Shown one piece after another: positions 61,730 to 64,000 of a DNA stretch of 64,000 bases (position 1 is its first letter; every line of letters begins with the position of its first letter). Made by a program: the position numbers and the translations under genes. Origin of the DNA: CAWGUU01 sp963825765 (GTDB lineage: Bacteria > Actinomycetota > Acidimicrobiia > Acidimicrobiales > AC-14); contig CAWGUU010000014.1 of the NCBI GenBank assembly GCA_963825765.1, positions 1-64,000 of the forward strand. Direction: 5' to 3'. Below the pieces are notes generated by a model. That model was not told the DNA's origin. It made no database searches and saw nothing but the letters and a program-made list of their open reading frames with translations.

Positions 61730-63256
61730 GTGGCCCGCGTCGTCGCCCGCTCCGTCGTCGACTCGGCGGGCCTGGAGGCCATCCTCCGGCCCCGCACCGA
61801 CCTGGTCCTGGAGACCGAGCGGGGTGGAGGACGCTACGAGGCCGGCCACGGCCCGCTGCGGGACTACTCCCGCCAGGTCGACGTCGAGGCGGCTCCGGCG
61901 GAAGCACTGGGGCCGGGAGCCGAAACCTCGTGGCTGGTGACCCAGACCATCTCGTTCCAGGTCGGGATCCCCTACTTCGGATGGATGTTCGTCCTGCCCC
62001 TGAAGCGGTCGCTGGCCCGGCCGGGCGGCGACAAGGCGCCGTGGTGGGCACCACCCGAGCGCCTCGACGACCGGGGCGCCAACGCCCTCGGTGCCCTCGG
62101 CGTGCTGTCGATCGTCTTCGGCTACCTCAACACCCTCTTCACCCAGACGATCCCCTTCGCCGGCGAGGAGTTCGGCGCCGGCAACAGCGCCCAGGGCGTC
62201 GCCGGCAGCGTCGTGCGGGTCGGCGGCGTGATCGCCCTGATCGTCGTCGCCGCGGCCGACCGGCGGGGACGGCGCAAGGCCCTGCTGTTGTCGGCCGCCG
62301 CCGGCTGCGTGCTGGCAGCCACCGGCGCGCTGGCCCCGTCGCTGCCGTGGCTCACCGCCAGCCAGCTGCTGGCCCGGGCCTTCGGCACCGCCCTTGTGAT
62401 CCTCGTTGCCATCGTGGCCGCCGAGGAGATGCCGGCCGGCTCCCGCGCTTACGCCATCAGCCTGATGGCGATGTGCGGCGGGCTGGGCGCCGGCGCCTGC
62501 GTCACGGCCCTGAACCTGGCCGACACCGGGCCCCGCGGCTGGCGCCTGATCTACCTCATCCCGCTCGTCGCCCTCCCGGCCGTCGCCTCGGTGCGCCACC
62601 GGCTGGTCGAGAGCCGACGCTTCCTCGCGCCCCACGCCGTCGTGAAGGTGGCCGGCCACGGCGGCCGCCTCCTGCTGCTGGCCGCGTCGGCCCTGCTGGC
62701 CAGCATCTTCGTCGCCCCCCAGTCCCAGTTCGGGAACCGGTTCCTGCAGACGGAGCGGGGCTTCAGCGGTGGGCGCATCGGACTGCTCTCGGTGGTGGTC
62801 GGGACGCCGGCGGCCATCGGCATCGTGGCCGGCGGGAAGCTGGCCGACGTGAAGGGCCGGCGCATCGTCGCCGCCATCGCTCTCACCGTGGGGACGACGT
62901 GCACGCTGGCCTTCTTCTTCGCCCAGGGCTGGGGGCTGTGGGTGTGGGCGATGCTGGGCAACGTCGTGTCGGCGGCGTCGATCCCGGCCCTGGGCGTCTA
63001 CGGGCCCGAGCTGTTCCCCACCGGGCTGCGGGGCAAGGCCAACGGCATCGTGGGGCTGGCCGGGCTGGTCGGCAGCGCCATCGGCCTCATCGGCGCCGGC
63101 GTGCTGTCGGACCGGTACGGGGCCATCGGGCCGGCCATGGCCATGCTGGCGGTGGCACCCTTCTTGCTGGCCGTCCTGGTCATCACCGTCTATCCCGAGA
63201 CCGCCCGGCGCGAGCTGGAGGAGCTCAACCCGGAAGACCGAGCACCCAGTCCCTGA
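61730..63256 (+). CDS. MFS transporter
   Basis: 508 residues, intact. About 95 N-terminal residues are soluble-looking (ILRPRTDLVLETERGGGRYE), then twelve hydrophobic segments. MFS features are AAADRRGRRKALLLSAAAGC (loop 2-3 signature D..GRR), RLVESRRFL before the central loop, and GKLADVKGRRIVAAIALTVG (repeat in the second half). Sugar-porter-like ends (VYPETARRELEEL) suggest the metabolite:H+ symporter branch; the substrate is not predictable. GTG 61730. The last 32 bp overlap the convergent hydrolase gene. Confidence 0.88.
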   Translation: MARVVARSVVDSAGLEAILRPRTDLVLETERGGGRYEAGHGPLRDYSRQVDVEAAPAEALGPGAETSWLVTQTISFQVGIPYFGWMFVLPLKRSLARPGGDKAPWWAPPERLDDRGANALGALGVLSIVFGYLNTLFTQTIPFAGEEFGAGNSAQGVAGSVVRVGGVIALIVVAAADRRGRRKALLLSAAAGCVLAATGALAPSLPWLTASQLLARAFGTALVILVAIVAAEEMPAGSRAYAISLMAMCGGLGAGACVTALNLADTGPRGWRLIYLIPLVALPAVASVRHRLVESRRFLAPHAVVKVAGHGGRLLLLAASALLASIFVAPQSQFGNRFLQTERGFSGGRIGLLSVVVGTPAAIGIVAGGKLADVKGRRIVAAIALTVGTTCTLAFFFAQGWGLWVWAMLGNVVSAASIPALGVYGPELFPTGLRGKANGIVGLAGLVGSAIGLIGAGVLSDRYGAIGPAMAMLAVAPFLLAVLVITVYPETARRELEELNPEDRAPSP

Positions 63257-63779
63257 CCACCTCGGCCACCTGCCGGTCGGTGCCGCGCAAGCCGTGGCCG
63301 CCGCCCTCGATCCACACGTGCGTCACCGCTCCCGGGATGGCGGCGGTGGCGTCCTCCAGCTCGGCCGGCGATCCGAAGGCGTCCCGGGTGCCGGACACGA
63401 ACAGGCACGGCACCGACAGCTGGGGAAAGTGATCGGTGCGGGCCTTCTCGGGACGACCCGGGGGGTGCAGCGGGTAACTCACCAGGGCCAGCCCCAGCGC
63501 CGGCAGGCCGTCGGCCACCGCCATCGAGCACATGCGCCCGCCGAACGACCGGCCGCCCAGGACGATGCGGCCGGGAGCCAGGTCGGTGCGGGACGCCAGC
63601 GCCGCGGCCTCCTCCCTCACCGTCGCCAGCACCACGCCGGCGGACTTCCGCGACGACAGCTCGATGCGCTCGACCGGCACGCCCACCGGCACGAGCGCCT
63701 CCTCGATGGCGACCAGCGACGGATGGTTACGCGTGGCGCTGGCGCCCGGCGCCACCAGGACGGCCCTCCCCGTGCTCAT
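63225..63779 (-). CDS. alpha/beta hydrolase (KANL3/Tex30-like)
   Basis: 184 residues, intact. Short alpha/beta hydrolase: AVLVAPGASATRNHPSL (oxyanion region), IVLGGRSFGGRMCSMAVAD (nucleophile Ser in GRSFGG), LVSYPLHPPGRPEK, CLFVSGTRDAFGSP (acid Asp) and VWIEGGGHGL (His). Substrate unknown. ATG 63779 overlaps the stop of the J-domain gene as ATGA. Confidence 0.85.
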   Translation of the reverse strand: MSTGRAVLVAPGASATRNHPSLVAIEEALVPVGVPVERIELSSRKSAGVVLATVREEAAALASRTDLAPGRIVLGGRSFGGRMCSMAVADGLPALGLALVSYPLHPPGRPEKARTDHFPQLSVPCLFVSGTRDAFGSPAELEDATAAIPGAVTHVWIEGGGHGLRGTDRQVAEVVRDWVLGLPG

Positions 63780-64000
63780 ACCGAAGCCATCAGGATGCGG
63801 CGGGCCTCGGTCAGCTCGAGGATGCGCAGGCCGGCGCCCTCGCTGTCGGCACCGTGGTCGGGATGTGAGTCCCTCAGGAGGGAGCGGAACCGGCGCTGGA
63901 CGTCGCCCCGCCCGGGCTCGCTCTCGGGCTCGAAGCCGAGGACCTGGCGGGCCCACCGCTCGTCGGTAGGGAACCGCCGCCACGACAACGGCGGGGCGCT
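63776..64000 (-). CDS. J-domain protein, 5' end beyond window
   Basis: The visible 70-odd residues read WRRFPTDERWARQVLGFEPE, then DVQRRFRSLLRDSHPDHGAD with the HPD tripeptide of DnaJ-type J domains, and GLRILELTEARRILMASV. It would stimulate an Hsp70 partner. A TTG at 63988 is in frame, but the reading frame stays open to the window edge and the true start is probably outside. Confidence 0.7.
   Translation of the reverse strand, partial: SAPPLSWRRFPTDERWARQVLGFEPESEPGRGDVQRRFRSLLRDSHPDHGADSEGAGLRILELTEARRILMASV

Overview
The window is very GC-rich DNA from a high-GC actinobacterium. The GlgE/TreS/maltokinase pathway, PadR/HAAS pair, LprG-like lipoprotein, Wzm/Wzt exporter, frequent GTG/TTG starts and frequent 4-bp overlaps between genes all fit Actinomycetota. 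The repeat-bearing exported proteins suggest Acidimicrobiia, but that is an impression and not a proof. No tRNA, rRNA, CRISPR array, transposase or phage gene was seen.

Layout. About 1-27 kb is a surface-polysaccharide and envelope region. It holds GT4 and GT2 glycosyltransferases, a sugar-1-phosphate nucleotidylyltransferase, a MOP flippase, a DUF2304 protein and large YfhO-type membrane proteins. Exported proteins are interspersed: TolB-like, PI-PLC-like, M23 peptidase, RlpA-like and PGRP amidase. A PadR/HAAS regulatory pair lies at 18-19.3 kb. About 27-31.4 kb is an accessory stretch, partly of lower GC: a decayed vapBC, two small membrane proteins, lipoproteins, NTF2-like proteins and a 59-aa DUF1059 gene. 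From 42.8 kb back to 31.4 kb one minus-strand run encodes a methyltransferase, Wzt, a GT2+GT4 pair and Wzm. It is followed directly by a tightly coupled four-gene cassette: zinc-ribbon membrane protein, patatin phospholipase, CHAT protease and ComEC-like MBL hydrolase. About 42.8-48 kb carries a giant fused membrane protein and an L,D-transpeptidase. About 48-61 kb is alpha-glucan/trehalose metabolism (glgE-treS-mak, glgP). Between glgE and glgP sit three tandem copies of a lipoprotein + PKD-protein cassette, and two of the junctions carry truncated glgP 5' ends. The right end has a zincin-like lipoprotein, a NifU-type Fe-S protein, an MFS transporter, an alpha/beta hydrolase and a J-domain protein cut by the window edge.

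How it works together. Nucleotide-sugar synthesis, glycosyltransferases, the flippase and the Wzm/Wzt exporter would build and export a surface glycan, and the M23, PGRP, RlpA-like and LDT proteins act on the wall. TreS converts trehalose and maltose, Mak makes maltose-1-phosphate, GlgE extends alpha-glucan and GlgP degrades it. The patatin-CHAT-MBL cassette looks like a conflict/defence or regulated-lysis module, not like glycan biosynthesis.

Caveat. Many genes (worst: 1-3.9, 8.5-10, 11.4-12.8 and 25.6-27 kb) are broken by single-base insertions while neighbours are intact. I read most of these as consensus errors, so spans of frameshifted genes are reconstructed by joining frames by eye. 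Two further sequence-wide signals are in-frame 15/18-bp minisatellites in at least nine genes and a five-repeat C-terminal domain shared by three unrelated exported proteins.
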